A stretch of 29,852 nucleotides of DNA from Saccoglossus kowalevskii. Taxonomy: Eukaryota; Hemichordata; Enteropneusta; Harrimaniidae. The stretch covers positions 1-29,852 of the forward strand of contig NW_003150505.1 of NCBI RefSeq assembly GCF_000003605.2, in the 5' to 3' direction. This document shows, one piece after another, positions 12,041 through 24,879 of this stretch; positions within the stretch are counted from its first letter, which is position 1, and each line of letters begins with the position of its first letter. Position numbers and translations under genes: made by a program. The notes beneath the pieces were generated by a model. The model was not told the DNA's origin. It ran no database searches and saw only the letters and a program-made list of their open reading frames with translations.

Positions 12041-12869
12041 CACTGAGTGCAATGAGTTGGAACTGAACAAGGGATTGTGCATGTATACCTGGCTGGCACA
12101 AAGTGCAATGAGATGGAACTGGACAAGGGATTGTGCATATATACCTGGCTGGTACAGATTGCAATGAGATGGAAACGAACAAGTGATTGTGCATGTATAC
12201 CTGGCTGGTACAGAGTGCAACGAGATGGAACTGAACAAGGAATTGTGCATGTATATATGGCTGACACAGAGTGCAATGAGATGGAACTAGATTAGGGATT
12301 GTGCATGTGTACCTATACAGAGTGCAATGAGATGGAACTGGACAAGGGAATGTGCATGTATACCTGGCTGGTACAGAGTGCAATGATATGAAACTGGACA
12401 AGGGATTGTGCATGTATACCAGGCTGTCACAGAGTGCAATGAAATAGAACTGGACAAGGGATTGTGCATGTATACCTGGCTGGCACAGAGTGCAATGAGA
12501 TGGATACGAACAAGGGATTGTGCATGTATACCTGGCTGGTACAGAGGGCAATGAGATGGAACTGAACAAGGGATTGTGCATGTATACCTGGCTGACACAG
12601 AGTGCAATGAGATGGAACTGGATTAGGGATTGTGCATGTGTACCTGTACAGAGTGCAATGAGATGGAACTGGACAAGGGAATGTGCATGTATACCTAGCT
12701 GGTACAGAGTGCAATGATATGAAACTGGACAAGGGATTGTGCATGTATACCTGGCTGTCACAGAGTGCAATGAAATAGAACTGGACAAGGGATTGTGCAT
12801 GTATACCTGGCTGGCACAGAGTGCAATGAGATGGATACGAACAAGGGATTGTGCATGTATACCTGGCTG
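12041..12869. repeat. Exact 829-bp duplicated block, partner at 24051-24879
   Basis: Line-by-line comparison at an offset of 12010 bp shows no difference across 829 bp. Private markers shared by both include GTATATATGGC, CAGAGGGCAATG, ACCAGGCTGTC and ACCTAGCTGG. Immediately right of the block the partner becomes unusually rich in private mutations. The left edge is sharp: the upstream monomers are of different types. Confidence 0.92.
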
Positions 12870-13335
12870 GTACAGAGTGCAATGAGATGGAACTGAACAA
12901 GGGATTGTGTATGTATACCTGGCTGGTACAGAGTGCCATGAGATGGAACTGAACAAGGGATTGTGCATGTATACCTGGCTGGTTTAGAGTGCAATGAGTT
13001 GGAACTGGACAAGGGATTGTGCATTTATACCTTGCAGGCACTGAGTACAATGAGTTGGATACGAACAAGGGATTGTGCATGTATACCTGGCTGGTACAGA
13101 GTGCAATGAGATGGAACTGAACAAGGGATTGTGCATGTATACCAGGCTGGTACAGAGTGTAATGAGATGGAAACGAACAAGGGATTGTGCATGTATACCT
13201 GGCTGACACAGAGTGCAATGACATGGAACTAGATTGGGGATTGTGCATGTGTACCTATACAGAGTGCAATGAGATGGAACTGGACAAGGGAATGTGCATG
13301 TATACCTGGCTGGTACAGAGTGCAATGAGTTGGAA
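12422..13335. repeat. Duplicated block (914 bp), partners at 27985-28898 and, in part, 18026-18447
   Basis: Compared with 27985-28898 (offset 15563) only two substitutions were found, at 13047 and 13222. The part 12914-13335 is identical to 18026-18447 (offset 5112), including both of those private bases, so the copy near 18 kb is closer to this one than to the 28-kb copy. The left part overlaps the exact 12041-12869 block. Confidence 0.9.
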
Positions 13336-13451
13336 ACGAACAAGGGATTGTGCATGTATACCTGGCTGGTACAGAGTGCAACGAGATGGAACTGAACAAG
13401 GGATTGTGCATGTATACCTGGCTGACACAGAGTGCAATGAGATGGAACTGA

Positions 13452-14311
13452 ACAAGGGATTGTGCATGTATACCAGGCTGGTACAGAGTGCAATGAGATG
13501 GAAACGAACAAGGGATTGTGCATGTATACCTGGCTGGTACAGAGTGCAACGAGATGGAACTGAACAAGGGATTGTGCATGTATACCTGGCTGACACAGAG
13601 TGCAATGAGATGGAACTAGATTAGGGATTGTGCATGTGTACCTATACAGAGTGCAATGAGATGGAACTGGACAAGGGAATGTGCATGCATACCTGGCTGG
13701 TACAGAGTGCAATGAGATGGAACTGGACAAGAGATTGTGCATGTATACCTGGCTGTTTTAGAGAGCAATGAGTTGGAACTGGACAAGGGATTGTGCATTT
13801 ATACCTTGCAGGCACTGAGTGCAATGAGTTGGAACTGAACAAGGGATTGTGCATGTATACCTGGCTGGTACAGAGTGCAATGAAATTGAACTGGACAAGG
13901 GAATGTGCATGTATACCTGGCTGGTACAGAGTGCAATGAGGTGGAACTGGACAAGGGATTGTGCATGTATACCTGGCTGTCACAGAGTGCAATGAAATTG
14001 AACTGGACAAGGAAATGTGCATGTATACCTGGCTGGTACAGAGTGCAATGAGATGGAACTGGACAAGGGATTGTGCATGTATACCTGGTTGTCACAGAGT
14101 GCAATGAAATAGAACTGGACAAGGGATTGTGCATGTATACCTGGCTGACACAGAGTGCAATGAGATGGAACTGGATTAGGGATTGTGCATGTGTACCTGT
14201 ACAGAGTGCAATGAGATGGAACTGGACAAGGGAATGTGCATGTATACCTGGCTGGTACAGAGTGCAATGATATGAAACTGGACAAGGGATTGTGCATGTA
14301 TACCTGGCTGT
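13452..14311. repeat. Duplicated block (860 bp), partner at 17067-17926
   Basis: The copies lie 3615 bp apart and differ at one position noticed (13941). Shared private markers are GACAAGAGATTG, CATGCATACC and ACAAGGAAATGTGC. Confidence 0.9.
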
Positions 14312-14716
14312 TTTAGAGAGCAATGAGTTGGAACTGGACAAGGGATTGTGCATTTATACCTTGCAGGCACTGAGTGCAATGAGTTGGAACTGAACAAGGG
14401 ATTGTGCATTTATACCTGGCTGGTACAGAGTGCAATGATATGGAACTGGACAAGGGATTGTGCACGTATACCTGGCTGTCACAGAGTGCAATGAAATAGA
14501 ACTGGACAAGGGATTGTGTTTGTATACTTGGCTGGCACAGAGTGTAATGTGATTGATACGAACAATGGATTGTGCATGTATACCTGGCTGGTACAGAGTG
14601 CAATGAGATGGAACTGAACAAGGGATTGTGCATGTATTCCTGGCTGGTACAGAGTGCAACGAGATGGAACTGAACAAGGGATTGTGCATGTATACCTGGC
14701 TGGTTTAGAGTGCAAT

Positions 14717-14996
14717 GAGTTGGAACTGGACAAGGGATTGTGCATTTGTACCTTGCAGGCACTGAGTGCAATGAGTTGGATACGAACAAGGGATTGTGCA
14801 TGTATACCTGACTGGTACAGAGTGCAATGAGATGGAACTGAACAAGGGAGTGTGCATGTATACCTGGCTGGTACAGAGTGCAATGAGATGGAAACGAACA
14901 AGGGATTGTGCATGTATACCTGGCTGGTACAGAGTGCAACGAGACGGAACTGAACTAGGGATTGTGTATGTATACCTGGCTGGTACAGGGTGCAAT
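14717..14996. repeat. Five-monomer higher-order block, copy 3 of 5
   Basis: It has the same ordered markers as 447-726 (GCATTTGTACC through GAGACGG). It sits in a larger duplicated context shared with about 4687-5507 and 15902-16722. Confidence 0.86.
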
Positions 14997-15901
14997 GAGA
15001 TGGAACTGGTCAAGGGATTGTGCATTTATACCTTGCAGGCACTGAGTGCAATGAGTTGGAACTGAACAAGGGATTGTGCATGTATACCTGGCTGGCACAA
15101 AGTGCAATGAGATGGAACTGGACAAGGGATTGTGCATGTATACCTGGCTGGTACAGTGTGCAATGAGATGGAAACGAACAAGTGATTGTGCATGTATACC
15201 TGGCTGGTACAGAGTGCAACGAGATGGAACTGAACAAGGAATTGTGCATGTATACCTGGCTGACACAGAGTGCAATGAGATGGAACTAGATTAGGGATTG
15301 TGCATGTGTACCTATACAGAGTGCAATGAGATGGAACTGGACAAGGGAATGTGCATGTATACCTGGCTGGTACAGAGTGCAATGATATGAAACTGGACAA
15401 GGGATTGTGCATGTATACCTGGCTGTCACAGAGTGCAATGAAATAGAACTGGACAAGGGATTGTGCATGTATACCTGGCTGGCACAGAGTGCAATGAGAT
15501 GGATACGAGCAAGGGATTGTGCATGTATACCTGGCTGGTACAGAGTGCAATGAGATGGAACTGAACAAGGGATTGTGTATGTATACCTGGCTGGTACAGA
15601 GTGCCATGAGATGGAACTGAACAAGGGATTGTGCATGTATACCTGGCTGGTTTAGAGTGCAATGAGTTGGAACTGGACAAGGGATTGTGTATTTATACCT
15701 TGCAGGTACTGAGTGCAATGAGTTGGATACGAACAAGGGATTGTGCATGTATACCTGGCTGGTACAGAGTGCAATGAGATGGAACTGAACAAGGGATTGT
15801 GCATGTATACCAGGCTGGTACAGAGTGTAATGAGATGGAAACGAACAAGGGATTGTGCATGTATACCAGGCTGACACAGAGTGCAATGAGATGGAACTAT
15901 T

Positions 15902-16722
15902 TTAGGGATTGTGCATGTGTACCTATACAGAGTGCAATGAGATGGAACTGGACAAGGGAATGTGCATGTATACCTGGCTGGTACAGAGTGCAATGAGATG
16001 GAACTGGACAAGGGATTGTGCATGTATACCTGGCTGTTTTAGAGAGCAATGAGTTGGAACTGGACAAGGGATTGTGCATTTATACCTTGCAGGCACTGAG
16101 TGCAATGAGTTGGAACTGAACAAGGGATTGTGCATTTATACCTGGCTGGTACAGAGTGCAATGATATGGAACTGGACAAGGGATTGTGCACGTATACCTG
16201 GCTGTCACAGAGTGCAATGAAATAGAACTGGACAAGGGATTGTGCTTGTATACCTGGCTGGCACAGAGTGTAATGAGATTGATACGAACAATGGATTGTG
16301 CATGTATACCTGGCTGGTACAGAGTGCAATGAGATGGAACTGAACAAGGGATTGTGCATGTATACCTGGCTGGTACAGAGTGCAACGAGATGGAACTGAA
16401 CAAGGGATTGTGCATGTATACCTGGCTGGTTTAGAGTGCAATGAGTTGGAACTGGACAAGGGATTGTGCATTTGTACCTTGCAGGCACTGAGTGTAATGA
16501 GTTGGATACGAACAAGGGATTGTGCATGTATACCTGACTGGTACAGAGTGCAATGAGATGGAACTGAACAAGGGAGTGTGCATGTATACCTGGCTGGTAC
16601 AGAGTGCAATGAGATGGAAACGAACAAGGGATTGTGCATGTATACCTGGCTGGTACAGAGTGCAACGAGACGGAACTGAACTAGGGATTGTGCATGTATA
16701 CCTGGCTGGTTTAGAGTGCAAT
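15902..16722. repeat. Partner of duplicated block 4687-5507
   Basis: The copies match at an offset of 11215 bp with about five substitutions. Just left of the block this copy has a private ACTATTTTAGGG in its 51-bp monomer, where the other has ACTAGATTAGGG; that marks the boundary. The right part, 16443-16722, is copy 4 of the five-monomer unit. After the block this copy has one monomer fewer than the region after 5507. Confidence 0.87.
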
Positions 16723-17066
16723 GAGTTGGAACTGAACAAGGGATTGTGCATGTATACCTGGCTGGCACAAAGTGCAATGAGATGGAACTGGACAAGGGAT
16801 TGTGCATATATACCTGGCTGGTACAGATTGCAATGAGATGGAAACGAACAAGTGATTGTGCATGTATACCTGGCTGGTACAGAGTGCAACGAGATGGAAC
16901 TGAACAAGGAATTGTGCATGTATACCTGGCTGACACAGAGTGCAATGAGATGGAACTAGATTAGGGATTGTGCATGTGTACCTATACAGAGTGCAATGAG
17001 ATGGAACTGGACAAGGGAATGTGCATGTATACCTGGCTGGTACAGAGTGCAATGATATGAAACTGG

Positions 17067-17926
17067 ACAAGGGATTGTGCATGTATACCAGGCTGGTACA
17101 GAGTGCAATGAGATGGAAACGAACAAGGGATTGTGCATGTATACCTGGCTGGTACAGAGTGCAACGAGATGGAACTGAACAAGGGATTGTGCATGTATAC
17201 CTGGCTGACACAGAGTGCAATGAGATGGAACTAGATTAGGGATTGTGCATGTGTACCTATACAGAGTGCAATGAGATGGAACTGGACAAGGGAATGTGCA
17301 TGCATACCTGGCTGGTACAGAGTGCAATGAGATGGAACTGGACAAGAGATTGTGCATGTATACCTGGCTGTTTTAGAGAGCAATGAGTTGGAACTGGACA
17401 AGGGATTGTGCATTTATACCTTGCAGGCACTGAGTGCAATGAGTTGGAACTGAACAAGGGATTGTGCATGTATACCTGGCTGGTACAGAGTGCAATGAAA
17501 TTGAACTGGACAAGGGAATGTGCATGTATACCTGGCTGGTACAGAGTGCAATGAGATGGAACTGGACAAGGGATTGTGCATGTATACCTGGCTGTCACAG
17601 AGTGCAATGAAATTGAACTGGACAAGGAAATGTGCATGTATACCTGGCTGGTACAGAGTGCAATGAGATGGAACTGGACAAGGGATTGTGCATGTATACC
17701 TGGTTGTCACAGAGTGCAATGAAATAGAACTGGACAAGGGATTGTGCATGTATACCTGGCTGACACAGAGTGCAATGAGATGGAACTGGATTAGGGATTG
17801 TGCATGTGTACCTGTACAGAGTGCAATGAGATGGAACTGGACAAGGGAATGTGCATGTATACCTGGCTGGTACAGAGTGCAATGATATGAAACTGGACAA
17901 GGGATTGTGCATGTATACCTGGCTGT
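17067..17926. repeat. Partner of duplicated block 13452-14311
   Basis: One substitution separates it from 13452-14311 by eye. At 17927 the copies diverge sharply (TGTCACAGAG here, TTTTAGAGAG there). Confidence 0.9.
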
Positions 17927-18628
17927 CACAGAGTGCAATGAAATAGAACTGGACAAGGGATTGTTCATGTATACCTGGCTGGCACAGAGTGCAATGAGAT
18001 GGATACGAACAAGGGATTGTGCATATATACCTGGCTGGTACAGAGTGCCATGAGATGGAACTGAACAAGGGATTGTGCATGTATACCTGGCTGGTTTAGA
18101 GTGCAATGAGTTGGAACTGGACAAGGGATTGTGCATTTATACCTTGCAGGCACTGAGTACAATGAGTTGGATACGAACAAGGGATTGTGCATGTATACCT
18201 GGCTGGTACAGAGTGCAATGAGATGGAACTGAACAAGGGATTGTGCATGTATACCAGGCTGGTACAGAGTGTAATGAGATGGAAACGAACAAGGGATTGT
18301 GCATGTATACCTGGCTGACACAGAGTGCAATGACATGGAACTAGATTGGGGATTGTGCATGTGTACCTATACAGAGTGCAATGAGATGGAACTGGACAAG
18401 GGAATGTGCATGTATACCTGGCTGGTACAGAGTGCAATGAGTTGGAACTGAACAAAGGATTGTGCATGTATACCTGGCTGGTACAGAGTGCAATGAGATA
18501 GATACGAACAAGGGATTGTGCATGTATACCTGGCTGGTACAGAGTGCAACGAGATGGAACTGAACAAGGGATTGTGCATGTATACCTGGCTGGTACAGAG
18601 TGCAATGAGATGGAAACGAACCAGGGAT

Positions 18629-19086
18629 TGTGCATGTATACCTGGCTGGTACAGAGTGCAATGAGATGGAACTGGACAAGGGATTTGTGCATGTATACCT
18701 GGCTGTCACAGAGTGCAATGGAATTGAACTGGACAAGGGAATGTGCATGTATACCTGGCTGGTACAGAGTGCAATGAGATGGAACTGGACAAGGGATTGT
18801 GCATGTATACCTGGTTGTCACAGAGTGCAATGAAATAGAACTGGACAAGGGATTGTGCATGTATACCTGGCTGGTACAAAGTGCAATGAGATGGAACTGA
18901 ACAAGGGATTGTGCATGTATACCTTGCAGGCACTGAGTGCAATGAGTTGGAACTGAACAAGGGATTGTGCATGTTTACCTGGCTGGTACAGAGTGCAATG
19001 AGATAGAACTGGGCAAGGGATTGTGCATGTATACCTGGCTGACACAGAGTGCAATGAGATGGAACTGGATTAGGGATTGTGCATGT
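18629..19086. repeat. Partner of duplicated block 8075-8531
   Basis: It is identical apart from one inserted T near 18685. It carries the same AATGGAATTG and CATGTTTACC markers. Confidence 0.88.
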
Positions 19087-20389
19087 GTACCTGTACAGAG
19101 TGCAATGAGATGGAACTGGACAAGGGAATGTGCATGTATACCTGGCTGGTACAGAGTGCAATGATATGAAACTGGACAAGGGATTGTGCATGTATACCTG
19201 GCTGTCACAGAGTGCAATGAAATAGAACTGGACAAGGGATTGTTCATGTATACCTGGCTCGCACAGAGTGCAATGAGATGGATACGAACAAGGGAATGTG
19301 CATGTATACCTGGCTGGTACAGAGTGCAATGAGATGGAACTGAACAAGGGATTGTGTATGTATACCTGGCTGTTTTAGAGAGCAATGAGATGGAACTGAA
19401 CAAGGGATTGTGCATTTATACCTTGCAGGCACTGAGTGCAATGAGTTGGAACTGAACAAGGGATTGTGCATTTATACCTGGCTGGTACAGAGTGCAATGA
19501 AATTGAACTGGACAAGGGAATGTGCATGTATACCTGGCTGGTACAGAGTGCAATGAAATTGAACTGGACAAGGGAATGTGCATGCATACCTGGCTGGTAC
19601 AGAGTGCAATGAGATGGAACTGGACAAGGGATTGTGCATGTATACCTGGCTGTCACAGAGTGCAATGAATTTGAACTGGACAAGGGAATGTGCATGTATA
19701 CCTGGCTGGTACAGAGTGCAATGAGATGGAACTGGACAAGGGATTGTGCATGTATACCTGGTTGTCACAGAGTGCAATGAAATAGAACTGAACAAGGGAT
19801 TGTGCATGTATACCTGGCTGGTACAAAGTGCAATGAGATGGAACTGAACAAGGGATTGTGCATGTATACCTTGCAGGCACTGAGTGCAATGAGTTGTGTA
19901 TATCTGAACAAGGGATTGTGCATGTATACCTGGCTGGTACAGAGTGCAAGGATATAGAACTGGGCAAGGGATTGTGCATGTATACCTGGCTGACACAGAG
20001 TGCAATGAGATGGAACTGGATTAGGGATTGTGCATGTGTACCTGTACAGAGTGCAATGAGATGGAACTGGACAAGGGAATGTGCATGTATACCTGGCTGG
20101 TACAGAGTGCAATGATATGAAACTGGACAAGGGATTGTGCATGTATACCTGGCTGTCACAGAGTGCAATGAAATAGAACTGGACAAGGGATTGTGCATGT
20201 ATACCTGGCTGGCACAGAGTGCAATGAGATGGATACGAACAATGGATTGTGCATGTATACCTGGCTGGTACAGAGTGCAATGAGATGGAACTGAACAAGG
20301 GATTGTGTATGTATACCTGGCTGGTACAGAGTGACATGAGATGGAACTGAACAAGGGATTGTGCATGTATACCTGGCTGGTTTAGAGTG

Positions 20390-21179
20390 CAATGAGTTGG
20401 AACTGGACAAGGGATTGTGCATTTATACCTTGCAGGCACTGAGTGCAATGAGTTGGATACGAACAAGGGATTGTGCATGTATACCTGGCTGGTACAGAGT
20501 GCAATGAGATGGAACTGAACAAGGGATTGTGCATGTATACCAGGCTGGTACAGAGTGCAATGAGATGGAAACGAACAAGGGATTGTGCATGTATACCTGG
20601 CTAGTACAGAGTGCAACGAGATGGAACTGAACAAGGGATTGTGCATGTATACCTGGCTGACACAGAGTGCAATGAGATGGAACTAGATTAGGGATTGTGC
20701 ATGTGTACCTATACAGAGTGCAATGAGATGGAACTGGACAAGGGAATGTGCATGTATACCTGGCTGGTACAGAGTGCAATGAGATGGAACTGGACAAGGG
20801 ATTGTGCATGTATACCTGGCTGTTTTAGAGAGCAATGAGTTGGAACTGGACAAGGGATTGTGCATTTATACCTTGCAGGCACAGAGTGCAATGAGTTGGA
20901 ACTGAACAAGGGATTGTGCATGTATACCTGGCTGGTACAGAGTGCAATGAGATGGAACTGAACAAGGGATTGTGTATGTATACCTGGCTGGTACAGAGTG
21001 ACATGAGATGGAACTGAACAAGGGATTGTGCATGTATACCTGGCTGGTTTAGAGTGCAATGAGTTGGAACTGGACAAGGGATTGTGCATTTATACCTTGC
21101 AGGCACTGAGTGCAATGAGTTGGATACGAACAAGGGATTGTGCATGTATACCTGGCTGGTACAGAGTGCAATGAGATGG
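20390..21179. repeat. Partner of duplicated block 9441-10230
   Basis: It lies at an offset of 10949 bp with only a few substitutions. To the right the similarity resumes after the 112-bp tandem gain in the first copy, at an offset of 10837 bp. Confidence 0.86.
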
Positions 21180-24050
21180 AACTGAACAAGGGATTGTGCA
21201 TGTATACCTGGCTGGTACAGAGTGCAATGAGATGGAACTGGACAAGGGATTGTGCATGTATACCTGGCTGTTTTAGAGAGCAATGAGTTGGAACTGGACA
21301 AGGGATTGTGCATTTATACCTTGCAGGCACTGAGTGCAATGAGTTGGAACTGAACAAGGGATTGTGCATGTATACCTGGCTGGTACAGAGTGCAATGAAA
21401 TTGAACTGGACAAGGGAATGTGCATGTATACCTGGCTGGTACAGAGTGCAATGAGATGGAACTGGACAAGGGATTGTGCATGTATACCTGGCTGTCACAG
21501 AGTGCAATGAAATTGAACTGGACAAGGGAATGTGCATGTATACCTGGCTGGTACAGAGTGCAATGAGATGGAACTGGACAAGGGATTGTGCATGTATACC
21601 TGGTTGTCACAGAGTGCAATGAAATAGAACTGGACAAGGGATTGTGCATGTATACCTGGCTGGTACAAAGTGCAATGAGATGGAACTGAACAAGGGATTG
21701 TGCATGTATACCTTGCAGGCACTGAGTGCAATGAGTTGGAACTAAACAAGGGATTGTGCATGTATACCTGGCTGGTACAGAGTGCAATGAGATAGAACTG
21801 GGCAAGGGATTGTGCATGTATACCTGGCTGACACAGAGTGCAATGAGATGGAACTGGATTAGGGATTGTGCATGTGTACCTGTACAGAGTGCAATGAGAT
21901 GGAACTGGACAAGGGAATGTGCATGTATACCAGGCTGGTACAGAGTGCAATGATATGAAACTGGACAAGGGATTGTGCATGTATACCTGGCTGTCACAGA
22001 GTGCAATGAAATAGAACTGGACAAGGGATTGTGCATTTATACCTGGCTGGTACAGAGTGCAATGAAATTGAACTGGACAAGGGAATGTGCATGTATACCT
22101 GGCTGGTACAGAGTGCAATGAGATGGAACTGGACAAGGGATTGTGCATGTATACCTGGCTGTCACAGAGTGCAATGAAATTGAACTGGACAAGGGATTGT
22201 GCATTTATACCTTGCAGGCACTGAGTGCAATGAGTTGGAACTGAACAAGGGATTGTGCATGTATACCTGGCTGGTACAGAGTGCAATGAAATTGAACTGG
22301 ACAAGGGAATGTGCATGTATACCTGGCTGGTACAGAGTGCAATGAGATGGAACTGGACAAGGGATTGTGCATGTATACCTGGCTGTCACAGAGTGCAATG
22401 AAATTGAACTGGACAAGGGAATGTGCATGTATACCTGGCTGGTACAGAGTGCAATGAGATGGAACTGGACAAGGGATTGTGCATGTATACCTGGTTGTCA
22501 CAGAGTGCAATGAAATAGAACTGGACAAGGGATTGTGCATGTATACCTGGCTGGTACAAAGTGCAATGAGATGGAACTGAACAAGGGATTGTGCATGTAT
22601 ACCTTGCAGGCACTGAGTGCAATGAGTTGGAACTGAACAAGGGATTGTGCATGTATACCTGGCTGGTACAGAGTGCAATGAGATAGAACTGGGCAAGGGA
22701 TTGTGCATGTATACCTGGCTGACACAGAGTGCAATGAGATGGAACTAGATTAGGGATTGTGCATGTGTACCTATACAGAGTGCAATGAGATGGAACTGGA
22801 CAAGGGAATGTGCATGTATACCTGGCTGGTACAGAGTGCAATGAGATGGAACTGGACAAGGGATTGTGCCTGTATACCTGGCTGTCACAGAGTGCAATGA
22901 AATTGAACTGGACAAGGGAATGTGCATGTATACCTGGCTGGTACAGAGTGCAATGAGATGGAACTGGACAAGGGATTGTGCATGTATACCTGGTTGTCAC
23001 AGAGTGCAATGAAATAGAACTGGACAAGGGATTGTGCATGTATACCTGGCTGACACAGAGTGCAATGAGATGGAACTAGATTAGAGATTGTGCATGTGTA
23101 CCTATACAGAGTGCAATGAGATGGAACTGAACAAGGGAATGTGCATGTATACCTGGCTGGTACAGAGTGCAATGATATGGAACTGGACAAGGGATTGTGC
23201 ATGTATACCTGGCTGGTTTAGAGAGCAATGAGTTGGAACTGGACAAGGGATTGTGCATTTATACCTGGCTGGTACAGAGTGCAATGAGATAGAACTGGAC
23301 AAGGGATTGTGCATGTATACCTGGCTGGCACAAAGTGCAATGAGATGGATACGAACAAGGGATTTTGCATGTATACCTGGCTGGTACAGAGTGCAATGAG
23401 ATGGAACTGAACAAGGGATTGTGTATGTATACCTGGCTGGTACAGCGTGCCATGAGATGGAACTGAACAAGGGATTGTGCATGTATACCTGGCTGGTTTA
23501 GAGTGCAATGAGTTGGAACTGGACAAGGGATTGTGCATTTATACCTTGCAGGCACTGAGTGCAATGAGTTGGATACGAACAAGGGATTGTGCATGTATAC
23601 CTGGCTGGTACAGAGTGCAATGAGATGGAACTGAACAAGGGATTGTGCATGTATACCAGGCTGGTACAGAGTGCAATGAGATGGAAACGAACAAGGGATT
23701 GTGCATGTATACCTGGCTGGTACAGAGTGCAACGAGATGGAACTGAACAAGGGATTGTGCATGTATACCTGGCTGACACAGAGTGCAATGAGATGGAACT
23801 AGATTAGGGATTGTGCATGTGTACCTCTACAGAGTGCAATGAGATGGTTCTGGACAAGGGAATGTGCATGTATACCTGGCTGGTACAGAGTGCAATGAGT
23901 TGGAACTGGTCAAGGGATTGTGCATTTATACCTTGCAGGCACTGAGTGCAATGAGTGGAACTGAACAAAGGATTGTGCATGTATACCTGGCTGGTACAGA
24001 GTGCAATGAGTTGGAACAGGACAAGGGATTGTGCATGTGTACCTGGCTGG

Positions 24051-24879
24051 CACTGAGTGCAATGAGTTGGAACTGAACAAGGGATTGTGCATGTATACCT
24101 GGCTGGCACAAAGTGCAATGAGATGGAACTGGACAAGGGATTGTGCATATATACCTGGCTGGTACAGATTGCAATGAGATGGAAACGAACAAGTGATTGT
24201 GCATGTATACCTGGCTGGTACAGAGTGCAACGAGATGGAACTGAACAAGGAATTGTGCATGTATATATGGCTGACACAGAGTGCAATGAGATGGAACTAG
24301 ATTAGGGATTGTGCATGTGTACCTATACAGAGTGCAATGAGATGGAACTGGACAAGGGAATGTGCATGTATACCTGGCTGGTACAGAGTGCAATGATATG
24401 AAACTGGACAAGGGATTGTGCATGTATACCAGGCTGTCACAGAGTGCAATGAAATAGAACTGGACAAGGGATTGTGCATGTATACCTGGCTGGCACAGAG
24501 TGCAATGAGATGGATACGAACAAGGGATTGTGCATGTATACCTGGCTGGTACAGAGGGCAATGAGATGGAACTGAACAAGGGATTGTGCATGTATACCTG
24601 GCTGACACAGAGTGCAATGAGATGGAACTGGATTAGGGATTGTGCATGTGTACCTGTACAGAGTGCAATGAGATGGAACTGGACAAGGGAATGTGCATGT
24701 ATACCTAGCTGGTACAGAGTGCAATGATATGAAACTGGACAAGGGATTGTGCATGTATACCTGGCTGTCACAGAGTGCAATGAAATAGAACTGGACAAGG
24801 GATTGTGCATGTATACCTGGCTGGCACAGAGTGCAATGAGATGGATACGAACAAGGGATTGTGCATGTATACCTGGCTG
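24051..24879. repeat. Partner of the exact 829-bp block 12041-12869
   Basis: No difference was found at an offset of 12010 bp. Monomers left of it (about 23940-24050) and right of it (24880-25060) are of different types or heavily mutated, so the copied tract is sharply bounded. Confidence 0.92.
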
